The notes under the pieces were generated by a model that saw only the letters and a program-made list of their open reading frames with translations, did no database searches and was not told the origin of the DNA. A DNA stretch of 64,000 bases. Origin: Phyllobacterium sp. 628 (GTDB lineage Bacteria > Pseudomonadota > Alphaproteobacteria > Rhizobiales > Rhizobiaceae). Shown here one piece after another: positions 10,029 through 18,687 of this stretch; the stretch's first letter is position 1, and each line of letters begins with the position of its first letter. The stretch covers positions 186,001 to 250,000 of the forward strand of contig NZ_CP050302.1 of NCBI RefSeq assembly GCF_014189505.1, written 5' to 3'. Made by a program: the position numbers and the translations under genes.

Positions 10029-10238
10029 ATGAGTGAAAATTCGAAGAAGACGCGTGATGATGCAGAGACATCATTCAGAAAGATCCAGACTCCGTCTCCG
10101 AAGGATAGGCCAATATTGTCTGAGGAAGACCAGCTCATCCAGGCACGCAATGTCAAAACCGCTCGATTGCGGGAATTGCGATTGGATAAGGAAGCCAACG
10201 CAACCAATGCAAAACTGTCTGTGAAACCACAGAGCTGA
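10029..10238 (+). CDS. Small charged hypothetical protein
   Basis: A 69-residue, strongly charged protein, rich in Lys, Arg, Glu and Asp, probably helical over residues 25-60 (SEEDQLIQARNVKTARLREL). I recall similar small proteins with an N-terminal RDDAE motif and a central T-A-R-L-x-x-L-R stretch as common in Rhizobiales genomes. No function is known. It lies between the AGW-motif gene and the DUF1003 gene in the same direction and may share their transcript. Confidence 0.55.
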   Translation: MSENSKKTRDDAETSFRKIQTPSPKDRPILSEEDQLIQARNVKTARLRELRLDKEANATNAKLSVKPQS

Positions 10239-10288
10239 CACTGTATAGGAACCTTCGGCGGGAGTACTGATCCAGCAGGTGCAATGAA

Positions 10289-10813
10289 ATGACTGACCAC
10301 GAAGCGGATAAAACGGCCCTTGGCAGCACCGACCGAACGCTCCTGAAGAACCTCAGGATGCACCGGCGCAAAGAACGAAATCTCAAGCCCAGAAAGTTGG
10401 AAGCGGGGTTAACCCGTGGTCAGAAAATCGCTGATCAAGTTGCCGCAACCATGGGGTCTTGGCCGTTCATAATCATTCAGACAACAATTCTGTTTTTCTG
10501 GATTGTCTTGAATGTAACTGCCTATGTACAGCGCTGGGATCCATACCCATTCATTCTCCTCAATCTCGCCCTATCGTTTCAGGCCGCTTATGCGGCTCCT
10601 TTCATCATGATGAGCCAGAACAGGCAGCAGGATATCGACCGGAAAGAGGCAGACAACGATTACCGGATCAACATCAAGGCGGAGCTCGAAATCGAATTGC
10701 TGCATGAAAAAATGGAACTGTTGCATCAGAAGATTGACCTGCTCAGAGAAAAAGAAGTCTTATCCCTGACAGAAGCAGTCCAGCGCCTGTGCGATCAAAA
10801 ATCGACCAAGTAA
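10289..10813 (+). CDS. DUF1003 inner-membrane protein
   Basis: A 174-residue protein with two transmembrane helices (about residues 60-80 and 90-110) and the DUF1003 landmarks GQKIADQVAATMGSWPFI, then a W-x3-N segment and AAPFIMMSQNRQ. A long charged helix/coiled coil follows (residues 110-165). Function is unknown; members are common near stress genes in alphaproteobacteria. The charged N-terminal 50 residues and the C-terminal coil would face the cytoplasm. Same strand as the preceding small genes. Confidence 0.85.
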   Translation: MTDHEADKTALGSTDRTLLKNLRMHRRKERNLKPRKLEAGLTRGQKIADQVAATMGSWPFIIIQTTILFFWIVLNVTAYVQRWDPYPFILLNLALSFQAAYAAPFIMMSQNRQQDIDRKEADNDYRINIKAELEIELLHEKMELLHQKIDLLREKEVLSLTEAVQRLCDQKSTK

Positions 10814-10891
10814 GAGTGATTCAATCACAATCGAAATTTGTTTGATCGTTTAAGATTCGAACAAGCAAGGATCCAAGCAGCGACTTTACGA

Positions 10892-11143
10892 TCAGGAACG
10901 CGACTTGTCACCAAAGCGATGCTGGTCATCAAGATCTAGTTTCTCTCGAAGTAATTTTGCCTTTCGAGCCTCAATGCGGTTCATAGACAATTCCAGTAGA
11001 GCAGTCGCCACCTCAGTAGTGTGCCATCCCGCGGCCTCGGCATCACCTGCCAAAACGTCGAACCGACGCTGCATGTTTGTCTGGCAATCCATAGCTCTCT
11101 GCGGATGCCCTGATGATCTTCGAGGACCAATGATCTCAATCAT
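10892..11143 (-). CDS. Small AGW-motif protein, paralogue 2 of 4
   Basis: An 83-residue protein beginning MIEIIGPRRSSGHPQRAMD and containing DAEAAGWHTTEVATALLEL, very like the protein at 54119-54370 over its whole length and more distantly like those at 9722 and 44561. AAGGAAA upstream of ATG 11143 on the reverse strand is a reasonable ribosome site. The upstream region contains CTCAGTTCA (11205-11213), also found upstream of the 54119-54370 paralogue. Function unknown. Confidence 0.7.
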   Translation of the reverse strand: MIEIIGPRRSSGHPQRAMDCQTNMQRRFDVLAGDAEAAGWHTTEVATALLELSMNRIEARKAKLLREKLDLDDQHRFGDKSRS

Positions 11144-11336
11144 GTGTGTTTCCTTTCAGCCGGCGTTTTTATCCGTTTAGGCCTGCAACCACTATACGCC
11201 CAATCTCAGTTCAACCTACGCGTTTATGCGCAATCCGGCTTTAAATGACGCATTCGGGCATTCCACACCCAATGCCGTAGGTCTCGTGTTAAGAAATCGC
11301 TCCGGGCCATATGGTCGATACGTTTCTTCGGGTAAA

Positions 11337-11642
11337 TCACGTGCCGGAAATATCTACCGCCCAAACGTCTTTGAAGGGCTCTCCAACGCAGAGCGTCCTG
11401 AAAGCCTTGGCATGATCGTGAATAGCACAATGGGAGACATAAGCGTCATAGTCCGCTTCCGTGTTCCATTTTTCGATAAATAGAATTTTGTTTGGCTGCT
11501 GTTTATGTTCGACGACGCGAATGTCCTGTAACCCAGGAAATGTACGCGCATCTTTGAGTAAGTCACTCAAGTGTTTCAGATAACCAGACCAAGCATCAGG
11601 TCTAATCTCGACCATCACCGTAACCGTTACTGAAGAGATCAT
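11337..11642 (-). CDS. ABM-domain protein (putative quinol monooxygenase)
   Basis: A 101-residue antibiotic-biosynthesis-monooxygenase (ABM) fold protein: a dimeric alpha+beta barrel with the landmarks GLQDIRVVEHKQQPNKILFIEKW followed by a YVSH segment. Family members such as YgiN are quinol monooxygenases; the role here is unknown. A GGAAC-N17-GTT sigma-EcfG-like promoter lies at 11730-11754, pointing at this gene 88 bases from its start, so general-stress control is likely. Confidence 0.8.
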   Translation of the reverse strand: MISSVTVTVMVEIRPDAWSGYLKHLSDLLKDARTFPGLQDIRVVEHKQQPNKILFIEKWNTEADYDAYVSHCAIHDHAKAFRTLCVGEPFKDVWAVDISGT

Positions 11643-11729
11643 GGCCTGCTCCTGCCGTCATCACGTGACTCAACTTAGCAAAGTTGACGATCTTGCAAGC
11701 TACTGGAGAGAGGACTCCTATAAGTCAAT

Positions 11730-11754
11730 AACATCGACCATGCAGTAAAGTTCC
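11730..11754 (-). promoter_or_regulatory. Sigma-EcfG-like promoter for ABM gene
   Basis: On the reverse strand GGAAC (11750-11754) and GTT (11730-11732) are separated by 17 bases, matching the alphaproteobacterial general-stress promoter. It points to the ABM gene that starts at 11642. Confidence 0.6.
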
Positions 11755-11910
11755 CAAATGTTATCTGATGAGCTTTGTCACGATTATGATTTATCGGATC
11801 CTAAGTCCGCTCGTATAATTTCGCAGCACCAGAGCGATCAACTAGAGCAATCAATAGGAACCATTGTCGCCTCTGGAAGGCAAAAGAGCACTTAGAAAGT
11901 GGATAGGCAA

Positions 11911-12033
11911 GGGGGGCATGACGTTTTGTGGGGCAGGCAAGAAAATGAGCTTCTGTTATGTCGGATTGGGCCACGCTAGAAACTGAATATACCAATTGTA
12001 AAACCGTTTGCCCCACAAAACGTTATGCTCTCC
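11911..12033. mobile_element. MITE-like element with ISKra4-type ends
   Basis: A 123-bp unit bounded by inverted repeats: 11911-11935 and 12009-12033 match at 22 of 25 positions, with a shared core ACGTTTTGTGGGGCA. It encodes nothing. The ends resemble the right end of the ISKra4-family element at 17538-17561 (about 20 of 24 bases), so it may be moved by that transposase. No clear target duplication was seen. Confidence 0.6.
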
Positions 12034-12074
12034 TAGTAGTCTTCCGTAGCTCTAACAAGTGTAAAAACAACTTT

Positions 12075-12542
12075 ATGTATACCATTCAAGCCTGTCTACC
12101 TGAACACCCTGATGCAATTGCACTTATCGACGGTCTGTCTCAAACGCTGGCGACCATAACCGGAGACAGTGGGCGAAGCTCGTTTGATCCGAGTGACGTG
12201 TCTGTTGAAAGATCCATCTTTGTCGTCGCCAGAAACGAGCAAGGCATTCCAGTTGGCTGCGGGGCGTATCGGCCAATATCCTCCAACGTGGCAGAGTTAA
12301 AACGAATGTACGCTCTGGCGGAAACCGCAGGGGTTGGCGCTGCATTACTCAAGTTTCTTGAAAAGAAAGCGTTTGATGATGGCTACGATGAGCTCTGGTT
12401 GGAAACACGCCTCGTGAACCTGCGCGCTATCCGATTCTATGAGAATCATGGCTACGCTCGTATCGCTAACTTTGGCAAGTACATCGACCGTCCCGATGCT
12501 GCTTGCTTTGCTAAGTCCCTCCCAATGCGAGCCAGCATCTGA
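12075..12542 (+). CDS. GNAT-family N-acetyltransferase
   Basis: A 155-residue acetyltransferase: VGCGAYRPISSNVAELKRMYALAE is the beta4-beta5/motif A region, followed by the acetyl-CoA loop (GVGAALLKFLE) and LETRLVNLRAIRFYENHGY, the usual motif B. The substrate is unknown. An upstream in-frame ATG at 11958 lies inside the MITE-like element; ATG 12075 fits the family N-terminus better. The gene begins 42 bases after the element, which may supply its promoter. Confidence 0.8.
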   Translation: MYTIQACLPEHPDAIALIDGLSQTLATITGDSGRSSFDPSDVSVERSIFVVARNEQGIPVGCGAYRPISSNVAELKRMYALAETAGVGAALLKFLEKKAFDDGYDELWLETRLVNLRAIRFYENHGYARIANFGKYIDRPDAACFAKSLPMRASI

Positions 12543-12701
12543 ACGGGATAGGCTAATCGCTTACGCTCTTTCAGCTAGAGATTACGAATTGAAACTGACG
12601 TACAAACCCCGAAGTCATGAGAAAATGATCGGTTGTACGCGCCACGAAAGGCTCGTAAGTCTTCCTTTATAAATGCCGATAATTGGAATTTTGGCGAACT
12701 T

Positions 12702-14138
12702 TCACTGGCTCTTCGATTGGCGGAGCTTGATCAGTTGGGCATTTGCGTCGCTCAGTACGCTTTCCGTAATTTTGAGATACGATTTGGTTCCGGTTTGCTC
12801 GAACAGAGGCCTTACGCCCTTGGCCAGGGTGATCGCCTCTTCAAGCATGGCAATCTTTTGCGTAGCCGCAACTTCTGGCAGTTCTGCCTTGGCGTAATGT
12901 TGAAGTGTTCGCGCAAGCTTCATATTCATATACGCGGAGGACTCCTTCGAGTTTTCCTTTTGGGTGATCTCGTAGGCGTCACGATGCAGTTTCAATGCCT
13001 GCCGAAATTCGGATTCTTGCCCGTCCAGTTCCGCCACGAGCAGGATATCATCACCAAGATTTGCCATCGTTCCCCAACTGGGACCATCGCTGTTCAGTTT
13101 CTTAGCGATATCGAAGGTCAAAGTATTGAATTTTACCGCCTTTTCAGCGTCTGCGCGCTGCTCGGTAGTCGATGCGATACGGCCATACGCTGCACCAACT
13201 TTGCCATAGATGTATTGCAGTGCCCGCTCATCGGTGCTGCTTTCATACCTGCTCAGCCACTCTTCAAGAGGTTTCACACCGCGTCTGGCATATGCACTTC
13301 CGTCTCCCGAGTTGAGTTCGTTGGCATAACCAAGTTTCGCAGAGTAGTCCTCGGCAAATGTGAGCTCCCTTCTTTTATCGGGGTTTTTGACAGCCCTATA
13401 TTGTCGCTCCAGCAGTTCTGCGGAACGTAGTAACATGGCCTCGTCGGATCGCCACCGGCCGAGATCTTCAAGTGCCTGAGGCATTCCGCCGGGCACGTAT
13501 GTGTCACAGTCGCCACGTCCAACGAGGGGGCAAAGGGTTAGCATCGCTTCGCCAGCTTCAGTTTTGATAGCTGGGCCAAACAGGTATCCCGGGTTGTAAT
13601 AAGCAAAGGTGTCACTCACATCCCTCGCAATCCAGAGCTTTTCCAAAGCCGAAAAAGCTTGCGCCGGATTACTGGGAGAAGCTGCGTCAAGCGATGCATG
13701 TAGGGCCGAAATAGCCAGGACTATGCGCTTATCCCGATCGCTGGCGCTTCCAGAAAGAGAATAGGTGTATTCCTCGTCCTGGTCGCCGACAATTGTAGCC
13801 AATGCGATGCGCTTTTGAATTACTTCCTGCACCGTTCCAGTTGTGAGATTGTCACATCCCTCCAGAAGCTCACCCGCCGCATCCGCATTGGATTGGGTCA
13901 TTTCTCGCAGTTCAAGGCAGAAATTAGCATCTCCTGCGTAGGGGAACTTGTCCAGCAAGGGGGTTGTAATGCGCACTTCGTGGCCCGCAGCATCCCGGAA
14001 CAATTTATAGGGGATGGCATCGCTGTCTTGCTGGAGATTACTTGGCTTGGTAGGCGCAGAAACTCGATCCCTTGCGGCAAAAATCAGATAAACGACAGAC
14101 CCCGCTAATACGGCAATGAACATCAAGCGTTGTTTCAA
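12702..14138 (-). CDS. Membrane-anchored helical-repeat protein, unknown function
   Basis: A 478-residue protein that I do not recognise. It starts with a single hydrophobic segment (residues 5-22, FIAVLAGSVVYLIFA) that looks like an uncleaved signal anchor, followed by a large mostly helical domain. Residues 300-475 carry alternating amphipathic helices with TPR-like spacing (AYGRIASTTEQRADAEKA, SAYMNMKLARTLQHYAKAE). Four or more cysteines occur in the first 220 residues (NFCLEL, EGCDN, TLCPLVGRGDC), consistent with a periplasmic location and disulfides. It stands alone between a GNAT gene and the truncated gene at 14352. Confidence 0.65.
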   Translation of the reverse strand: MKQRLMFIAVLAGSVVYLIFAARDRVSAPTKPSNLQQDSDAIPYKLFRDAAGHEVRITTPLLDKFPYAGDANFCLELREMTQSNADAAGELLEGCDNLTTGTVQEVIQKRIALATIVGDQDEEYTYSLSGSASDRDKRIVLAISALHASLDAASPSNPAQAFSALEKLWIARDVSDTFAYYNPGYLFGPAIKTEAGEAMLTLCPLVGRGDCDTYVPGGMPQALEDLGRWRSDEAMLLRSAELLERQYRAVKNPDKRRELTFAEDYSAKLGYANELNSGDGSAYARRGVKPLEEWLSRYESSTDERALQYIYGKVGAAYGRIASTTEQRADAEKAVKFNTLTFDIAKKLNSDGPSWGTMANLGDDILLVAELDGQESEFRQALKLHRDAYEITQKENSKESSAYMNMKLARTLQHYAKAELPEVAATQKIAMLEEAITLAKGVRPLFEQTGTKSYLKITESVLSDANAQLIKLRQSKSQ

Positions 14139-14351
14139 TTTGACCTAACCTAACGAGTTCGCCCCGCAGCCCGATACAAAACGTTTTCCAACCCCCGGGC
14201 GGACGGGATCGCGTTTGTGCATTTTACAACATATCATCGGGCGAACCGGGGCTGGTTGTCCAGCAACAGTTCCCGTCGCATGAGATTGTAACCATGCTTG
14301 GGTTTGCCGGCGGTCACAATGGAAAGGAGCCGAAGTCACAGAAAATAGTGA
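14139..14351. other. Intergenic spacer
   Basis: No supported gene. A 64-codon open frame on the reverse strand has unusual composition and no ribosome site. Confidence 0.4.
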
Positions 14352-14780
14352 TCATGGACAATGAAACGCGTTCATTTTCTCTTCAAAACCCAGATCGACA
14401 CTCGAGTTTGGTTTTCCGTGAAGAGCATAATCTTCAATGACGGAATAGGCAGCTGATGGCGTAAACCCGTGTGTCTCAAAAAACTTGGTCATTTCAGGAG
14501 TATGGGAGCCATCGGGTGCTGCGCTCAAGCCACCTATACGCTCATACCAAGCGAGGTATGTCGTGTAGGGCTTCTTATTATAAGGAGCATCGGCACGCAA
14601 ACCCTTATCAATCCAGTCTTTGAATTTTTCCTCTTTCAAGAGAGCTTTGCCCTCCTTGATTGCTTTAGCAACCCGCTGCTCGTGAGGACTGCACTTGGCA
14701 GCCGATAGTGCGACCGTTGTGTCGGCAAATATCGCCGCTATGATACATAACCCTGCGATGCCCGCTTGGCCTGCCCCCAT
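14352..14780 (-). CDS. 5'-truncated secreted protein restarted from an IS-derived ATG
   Basis: The native part (14352-14767) encodes a secreted or lipoprotein-like protein: a hydrophobic stretch (AGIAGLCIIAAIFADTTVALS) then a mature region starting near AKCSPHEQR, with paired segments about a W-x-D-KGL-x-A-D motif and FFETHGFTPSAAYSVIEDYALHG. IS copy 1 has removed the native start. The IS end supplies ATG at 14778-14780 in frame, giving M-G-A-G-Q before the signal-like segment. In IS copies 2 and 3 the same triplet is TTG, so this ATG is specific to copy 1. No good ribosome site is visible, so expression is uncertain. Function unknown. Confidence 0.55.
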   Translation of the reverse strand: MGAGQAGIAGLCIIAAIFADTTVALSAAKCSPHEQRVAKAIKEGKALLKEEKFKDWIDKGLRADAPYNKKPYTTYLAWYERIGGLSAAPDGSHTPEMTKFFETHGFTPSAAYSVIEDYALHGKPNSSVDLGFEEKMNAFHCP

Positions 14781-14800
14781 GAGGCGATCCGGGTTTAATG

Positions 14801-15658
14801 TTAGTGCAGACTTGGTCTGATTGCCATCACTGGCGTTGAGGCTGGCCCATTTTGAGACGGCCAGACAATAGCCACGGGAGCAGGTGATCTGTAACCCAAG
14901 GATGAGTGGGGTCGGATAGTATTGTAATGCCGTCGCCAATTCTCGATGACGATTTGTGCCTCCTTAAGTGTGTAGAAGATTTCTCCGTTGAGCAGTTCAT
15001 CCCGAAGCTTTGAATTGAAACTCTCACAATAGCCGTTCTCCCATGGACTACCCGGCATGATGTAGGCGGTTTTGGCACCGACGGCAGCAATCCACTCTCT
15101 CAAGGCCTTGGCGATGAATTCAGGGCCATTGTCGGACCGGATGTGACCAGGAATGCCGCGCAGGATAAACAGATCAGACAGAACGTCGATGACATCCGTC
15201 GCCTTCAACTTTCTGTCCACCCTGATGGCAATACATTCCCGTGTGAATTCGTCGATCACATTGAGCATACGGATTTTCCTTCCATTGTGCGTGCGAGCCT
15301 CAACAAAGTCATAGGACCAGACATGGTTGGGGTATTCCGGTCGAAGCCGGATGCACGAACTCTCATTCAGCCATAAACGTGTGCGCTTGGGTTGTCTGTG
15401 TGGAACTTTGAGCCCCTCACGCCGCCATATCCGCTCAACCCGTTTCACATTCACCACCCAACCCGCACGATGCAGCATCGCTGTGATGCGGCGATATCCG
15501 TAGCGGCCATATTGGAGAGCAAGTGCAATGATGTCGGCGGTCAGTGCCGCTTCATCGTCCGGTGTTTTCAAGAGCTTGCGCTGTGTGGATCGATGCTGGC
15601 CAAGAACCCGGCATGCCCGTCGTTCGGACACGTCAAATTCCTCAACCACATGCTCCAC
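14801..15658 (-). CDS. IS3-family transposase OrfB (DDE domain), copy 1
   Basis: A 285-residue integrase-fold transposase. The DDE residues lie in VWSYDFVEARTH (first D), IRSDNGPEF (second D) and the [17 protein letters not shown] block (E). It follows an HTH-21-type segment (YRRITAMLHRAGW). The GTG start given is the first start-like codon; in vivo it is probably made as an OrfAB fusion by -1 frameshifting at the end of OrfA, where AAC TTT T precedes the OrfA stop. It differs from copy 2 by a few residues near the C-terminus (LGYRSPAPVA versus [10 protein letters not shown]). Confidence 0.85.
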   Translation of the reverse strand: MEHVVEEFDVSERRACRVLGQHRSTQRKLLKTPDDEAALTADIIALALQYGRYGYRRITAMLHRAGWVVNVKRVERIWRREGLKVPHRQPKRTRLWLNESSCIRLRPEYPNHVWSYDFVEARTHNGRKIRMLNVIDEFTRECIAIRVDRKLKATDVIDVLSDLFILRGIPGHIRSDNGPEFIAKALREWIAAVGAKTAYIMPGSPWENGYCESFNSKLRDELLNGEIFYTLKEAQIVIENWRRHYNTIRPHSSLGYRSPAPVAIVWPSQNGPASTPVMAIRPSLH

Positions 15659-15681
15659 ACAGGCACGGCGGCGTGCGGGGC

Positions 15682-15966
15682 TTAAAAGTTTCCCTTTGCG
15701 GCCTCAGCAAGGATCATCTTGTCCAGCGTCAGATCCGAAACAGCCCGCCGAAGACGCGCATTCTCCGCTTCCAGTTCTTTCAGCCGCTTGACCTGATCAC
15801 CCTTCAAGCCGCCGTATTCGGCCCGCCACCGGTAATATGTTACTTCCGTCACACCTATCGATCGAATGGCTTCTGCCATCGACTTCCCCTGCGAACTTAG
15901 AACATCTACCTGACGCAGTTTCATGACAATCTCTTCGGGCTTGTGTCGTTTGCTTGGCATTCTCAA
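15682..15966 (-). CDS. IS3-family transposase OrfA (HTH), copy 1
   Basis: A 94-residue DNA-binding subunit: helix-turn-helix (VTEVTYYRWRAEYGGLK) and a C-terminal leucine zipper (LKELEAENARLRRAV). The frame is intact here, whereas copy 2 carries an extra G. An alternative start is the ATG two codons in (MPSKRHKPE). It precedes OrfB with a short gap and a probable -1 frameshift site. Confidence 0.85.
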   Translation of the reverse strand: MRMPSKRHKPEEIVMKLRQVDVLSSQGKSMAEAIRSIGVTEVTYYRWRAEYGGLKGDQVKRLKELEAENARLRRAVSDLTLDKMILAEAAKGNF

Positions 15967-16025
15967 TATCCTTTATCGGCTCAAAAGCCATACTTCATAA
16001 AGGACCACTTTCAAGGGGGCAGGCC

Positions 16026-17561
16026 ATGATCTCTATCGCTGTTTCAGCCACGGGCGAAGTGCGGAAGCCGAGTTTTGTGAACATCAGATCCTCCACTACG
16101 GCTGTTGTGGAAAATTTGATGCGGGAAGACGACATGCGAGCACGACTGATATTGCAAATGCTGAATGACGACAGTGAGATTGTTGCGACCGAGACAGTCG
16201 CGGATCTGATGAAGGTGACGAAAAGGCCCGAAGATCTTGGCCTGTCGTTGTCCGAGGCAAAGACCCTCCTAGCAAAATTGCAGCAAGTTATGGTGGAGAC
16301 GCAGGTGGAATCGTGGCTCAGTGAAAATCGCGACCGGAATGGCCGCCATCTGCGAAGCAAAGGTAGCTATCCTGTCACCTTCCATACCCTGTTCGGCGAT
16401 GTACGCCTGCAGAGCCCGCGCTATTACCTGCCACGGGTTGACGGCGCGAACTGTCCTGCAACAATCTCACCGCTGCGGGAATTGATCTCCGATCACATCG
16501 CGCCCGAACGCCTTTATCTGGAGACCCGGTGGGCCTCACTCGTGCCCTATGCCGCCGCTGCGGAGCTGTGGGCCGATGTGCTGCCGATCAATTGCGGTGC
16601 CAATGCCACAACAGTTCGGCAGCATGCATTGCGTGCGGCCCGCCGTATCGAGCGAGAGCTAACCGAAGAACGGGTGTCCTTTATGCAGGATACCTGCCCG
16701 CATGACTGGATGAACCTGCCTGTTCCGGATGGCCGCATCGTTATCGGTCTGGATGGCGGCTACATCCGAGACCGCGATAACCGCAAAAAGAATTTCGAAC
16801 TGATCGTGGGTCGTTCGCTACCCGACGACGGTGAACCGCGTTATATCGGCTTCGTCCAAGGTCATGATCGCAAGCCGCAACGCCGCATCATTGACCATCT
16901 CATCAAGCAAGGCGTGCAGGCCAATCAGGATATCACCTTCATCACCGACGGCGGCGAAGAGGTTCGATCGCTTGCCGAAATGATCGCACCGGCGAGCGAG
17001 CATGTCCTGGACTGGTTCCACATCACCATGCGCATCACAGTCCTTCGCCAGTTCGCGCAGGGAGTCGAGAACTACGACGAGCAGGCTGGGCAGGATCTGC
17101 TTGAAGGCTTACGCAAAATCAAATGGCATCTCTGGCATGGCAACGGCTATCGTGCGCGCGGCGAGATCGCAGACCTGCAATTTGATGCGGAAGCTCTTGA
17201 AACGGACTATCCCAACATGCGCAAGTTCTTGACCACCATCTGCGAGTTCCGGTCCTACATCGCCTCCAACAATGCAAGCCTGATCAATTACGGTGAGCGT
17301 TATCGGTCCGGTGAACGCATCTCTTCAGCTTTCGTCGAGGCAACCGTCAACGCTGTCATATCCAAGCGTTTCGCCAAGAAGCAGCAAATGCAATGGAGCA
17401 AAGTCGGTGCCCATCTTCTGCTGCAAACCCGCACTCAGACGCTTGATGGCTCCCTTCGTTCGACCTTCCAGCGATGGTACACCAGCATGGGAAACGACAA
17501 TCAAGAATACGATGAAACGGCACTCACCGCCTGACCGCCCCACAAATGCTTATGCTCCCCC
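16026..17561 (+). mobile_element. ISKra4-family element, left end deleted by IS copy 1
   Basis: Remaining part of an ISKra4-type element. The right end (17538-17561) has the terminal sequence GCCCCACAAA-x2-CTTATGCTC and stops at the arsH stop codon. The left end is missing because IS copy 1 abuts the transposase start codon, so the element is probably immobile, although its transposase may act on related ends such as those at 11911-12033. Confidence 0.7.
16027..17534 (+). CDS. ISKra4-family transposase
   Basis: A protein of about 502 residues with the layout of ISKra4-family transposases: N-terminal helical part, a GDVRLQSPRYYLPR zinc/beta segment, then a DDE domain with IVIGLDGGYIRDRD (first D), ITFITDGGEEVRSL (second D) and VLDWFHITMRI, ending with the conserved SAFVEATVNAVISKRFAKKQQMQW region. 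Bases 16027-16029 (ATG) follow the IS end directly, so the native promoter and ribosome site are lost; transcription could come from the IS. The frame is otherwise intact. Confidence 0.85.
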
Positions 17562-18290
17562 TTAAACAGCGCTCCTTAGAGTCACTCGCTTTTCCAGCGC
17601 CTCCGCATCTTCCTTTCGTTCGCTATATCGATCAGTGAGGTACCCGGAAACATCGCGCGTCAGCAGCGTGAATTTGACGAGTTCTTCCATCACATCCACA
17701 ACACGATCATAATATGCAGAGGGTTTCATCCGCCCGCTCTCGTCAAACTCCTGGTAGGCTTTGGCGACCGACGACTGGTTGGGAATCGTCACCATGCGCA
17801 TCCAGCGGCCAAGCACCCGCATCTGATTGACGGCATTGAACGATTGCGACCCGCCCGAAACCTGCATCACCGCCAATGTCCGTCCTTGTGTGGGGCGGAT
17901 TGCTCCCATGGCGAGCGGTATCCAGTCGATCTGTGACTTCATGACACCGGTCATCGCACCGTGCCGTTCAGGACTGGTCCACACTTGTCCCTCTGACCAG
18001 AGTGAAAGCTCGCGCAATTCCTGGACTTTTGGATGATCCACCGGGGCATCGTCGGGCAGAGGCAGACCAGCCGGATCATAAATCCGGGTTTCAGCACCAA
18101 AATGTTCCAGCAGACGCGCCGCTTCCTGGGTCAAAAAGCGGCTATACGACACCTTCCGGATCGAACCGTATAGCAGCAGGATGCGCGGTCGGTGTGACGA
18201 GAAGGAAACCGGCAACTTTCCAGTATCAGGAAGCCGCAGAGCTTCGGATACGATATTCGGCAAATCAGACAAGGCGCTTTCCTTCAGCAT
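17562..18290 (-). CDS. arsH: ArsH NADPH-dependent FMN reductase (organoarsenical resistance)
   Basis: ArsH flavoproteins oxidise trivalent organoarsenicals such as MAs(III) to less toxic pentavalent forms. The 242-residue protein has the flavodoxin-like [22 protein letters not shown] phosphate loop, [18 protein letters not shown] and the HPK/EELR region of this family. ATG 18290 is chosen because the protein then begins [13 protein letters not shown], as usual; it overlaps the end of arsC by 26 bases. A longer frame to 18404 would overlap arsC deeply and adds an unrelated Arg-rich stretch. Its stop codon (17562-17564) abuts the ISKra4 end, so the last residues may have been altered by that insertion. 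Confidence 0.9.
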   Translation of the reverse strand: MLKESALSDLPNIVSEALRLPDTGKLPVSFSSHRPRILLLYGSIRKVSYSRFLTQEAARLLEHFGAETRIYDPAGLPLPDDAPVDHPKVQELRELSLWSEGQVWTSPERHGAMTGVMKSQIDWIPLAMGAIRPTQGRTLAVMQVSGGSQSFNAVNQMRVLGRWMRMVTIPNQSSVAKAYQEFDESGRMKPSAYYDRVVDVMEELVKFTLLTRDVSGYLTDRYSERKEDAEALEKRVTLRSAV

Positions 18291-18687
18291 CGATGACGAC
18301 TTCGCCGTCTTCCTTGGTGAACGCGCCCTTTTGCGGGCTTGGCAAAATATCCAGAACTGCCTCGGACGGCCGGGCAAGGCGCACGCCTTTTTCCGTGACG
18401 ACAAAGGGACGATTGATCAGGATCGGATGGGCTTCCATGGCATCAAGCAACTGCTCGTCATTCAATGACAGATCGTCCAGACCGAGCTCGGCATAGGGCG
18501 TTCCCTTCTCACGAATGGCCTCGCGCACGGTCAGTCCCGCTCTTCGGATTAAATCTTTCAGTTCCTGTCTGGCAGGAGGTGTCTTCAGATATTCGATGAC
18601 TTTAGGCTCGATACCCGCATTGCGGATCAACGCCAGCACGTTGCGCGAAGTGCCACAGGATGGATTGTGATAAATGGTAACGGTCAT
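18265..18687 (-). CDS. arsC: Glutaredoxin-coupled arsenate reductase
   Basis: A 140-residue R773-type ArsC that reduces As(V) to As(III) using glutathione and glutaredoxin. Catalytic C11 sits in NPSCGTSRN, and the family block [21 protein letters not shown] carries the conserved arginines that bind arsenate. The start codon overlaps the stop of acr3 by one base (18685-18689), showing translational coupling in the ars operon. Cytoplasmic. Confidence 0.93.
   Translation of the reverse strand: MTVTIYHNPSCGTSRNVLALIRNAGIEPKVIEYLKTPPARQELKDLIRRAGLTVREAIREKGTPYAELGLDDLSLNDEQLLDAMEAHPILINRPFVVTEKGVRLARPSEAVLDILPSPQKGAFTKEDGEVVIDAEGKRLV

Larger units (their letters stand above)
14768..16025 (-). mobile_element. 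IS3-family element, IS407-like, copy 1
   Basis: A 1258-bp element with inverted ends starting GGCCTGCCCCC on both sides and two transposase frames on the reverse strand. OrfA has the R-H-KPEEIV-K-LRQ-V signature usual for the IS407 subgroup. Flanks differ (CGCTT left, ATGAT right), so no target duplication is preserved. It truncates the gene at 14352 on one side and the ISKra4 left end on the other. Confidence 0.85.

Noticed and set aside
10249..10275. GGAAC before the DUF1003 gene as an EcfG promoter
   Set aside because: No GTT at 16-18 bases after GGAAC.
12714..12735. Short repeat shared with 55220-55242
   Set aside because: Only about 18 bases; could be chance or a small scar, and no structure supports it.
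12633..13430. 265-codon open frame on + strand
   Set aside because: Antisense to the membrane-anchored protein at 12702, which has a signal anchor and coding character.
14145..14339. 64-codon frame on - strand
   Set aside because: No family, no ribosome site, composition unlike neighbours.
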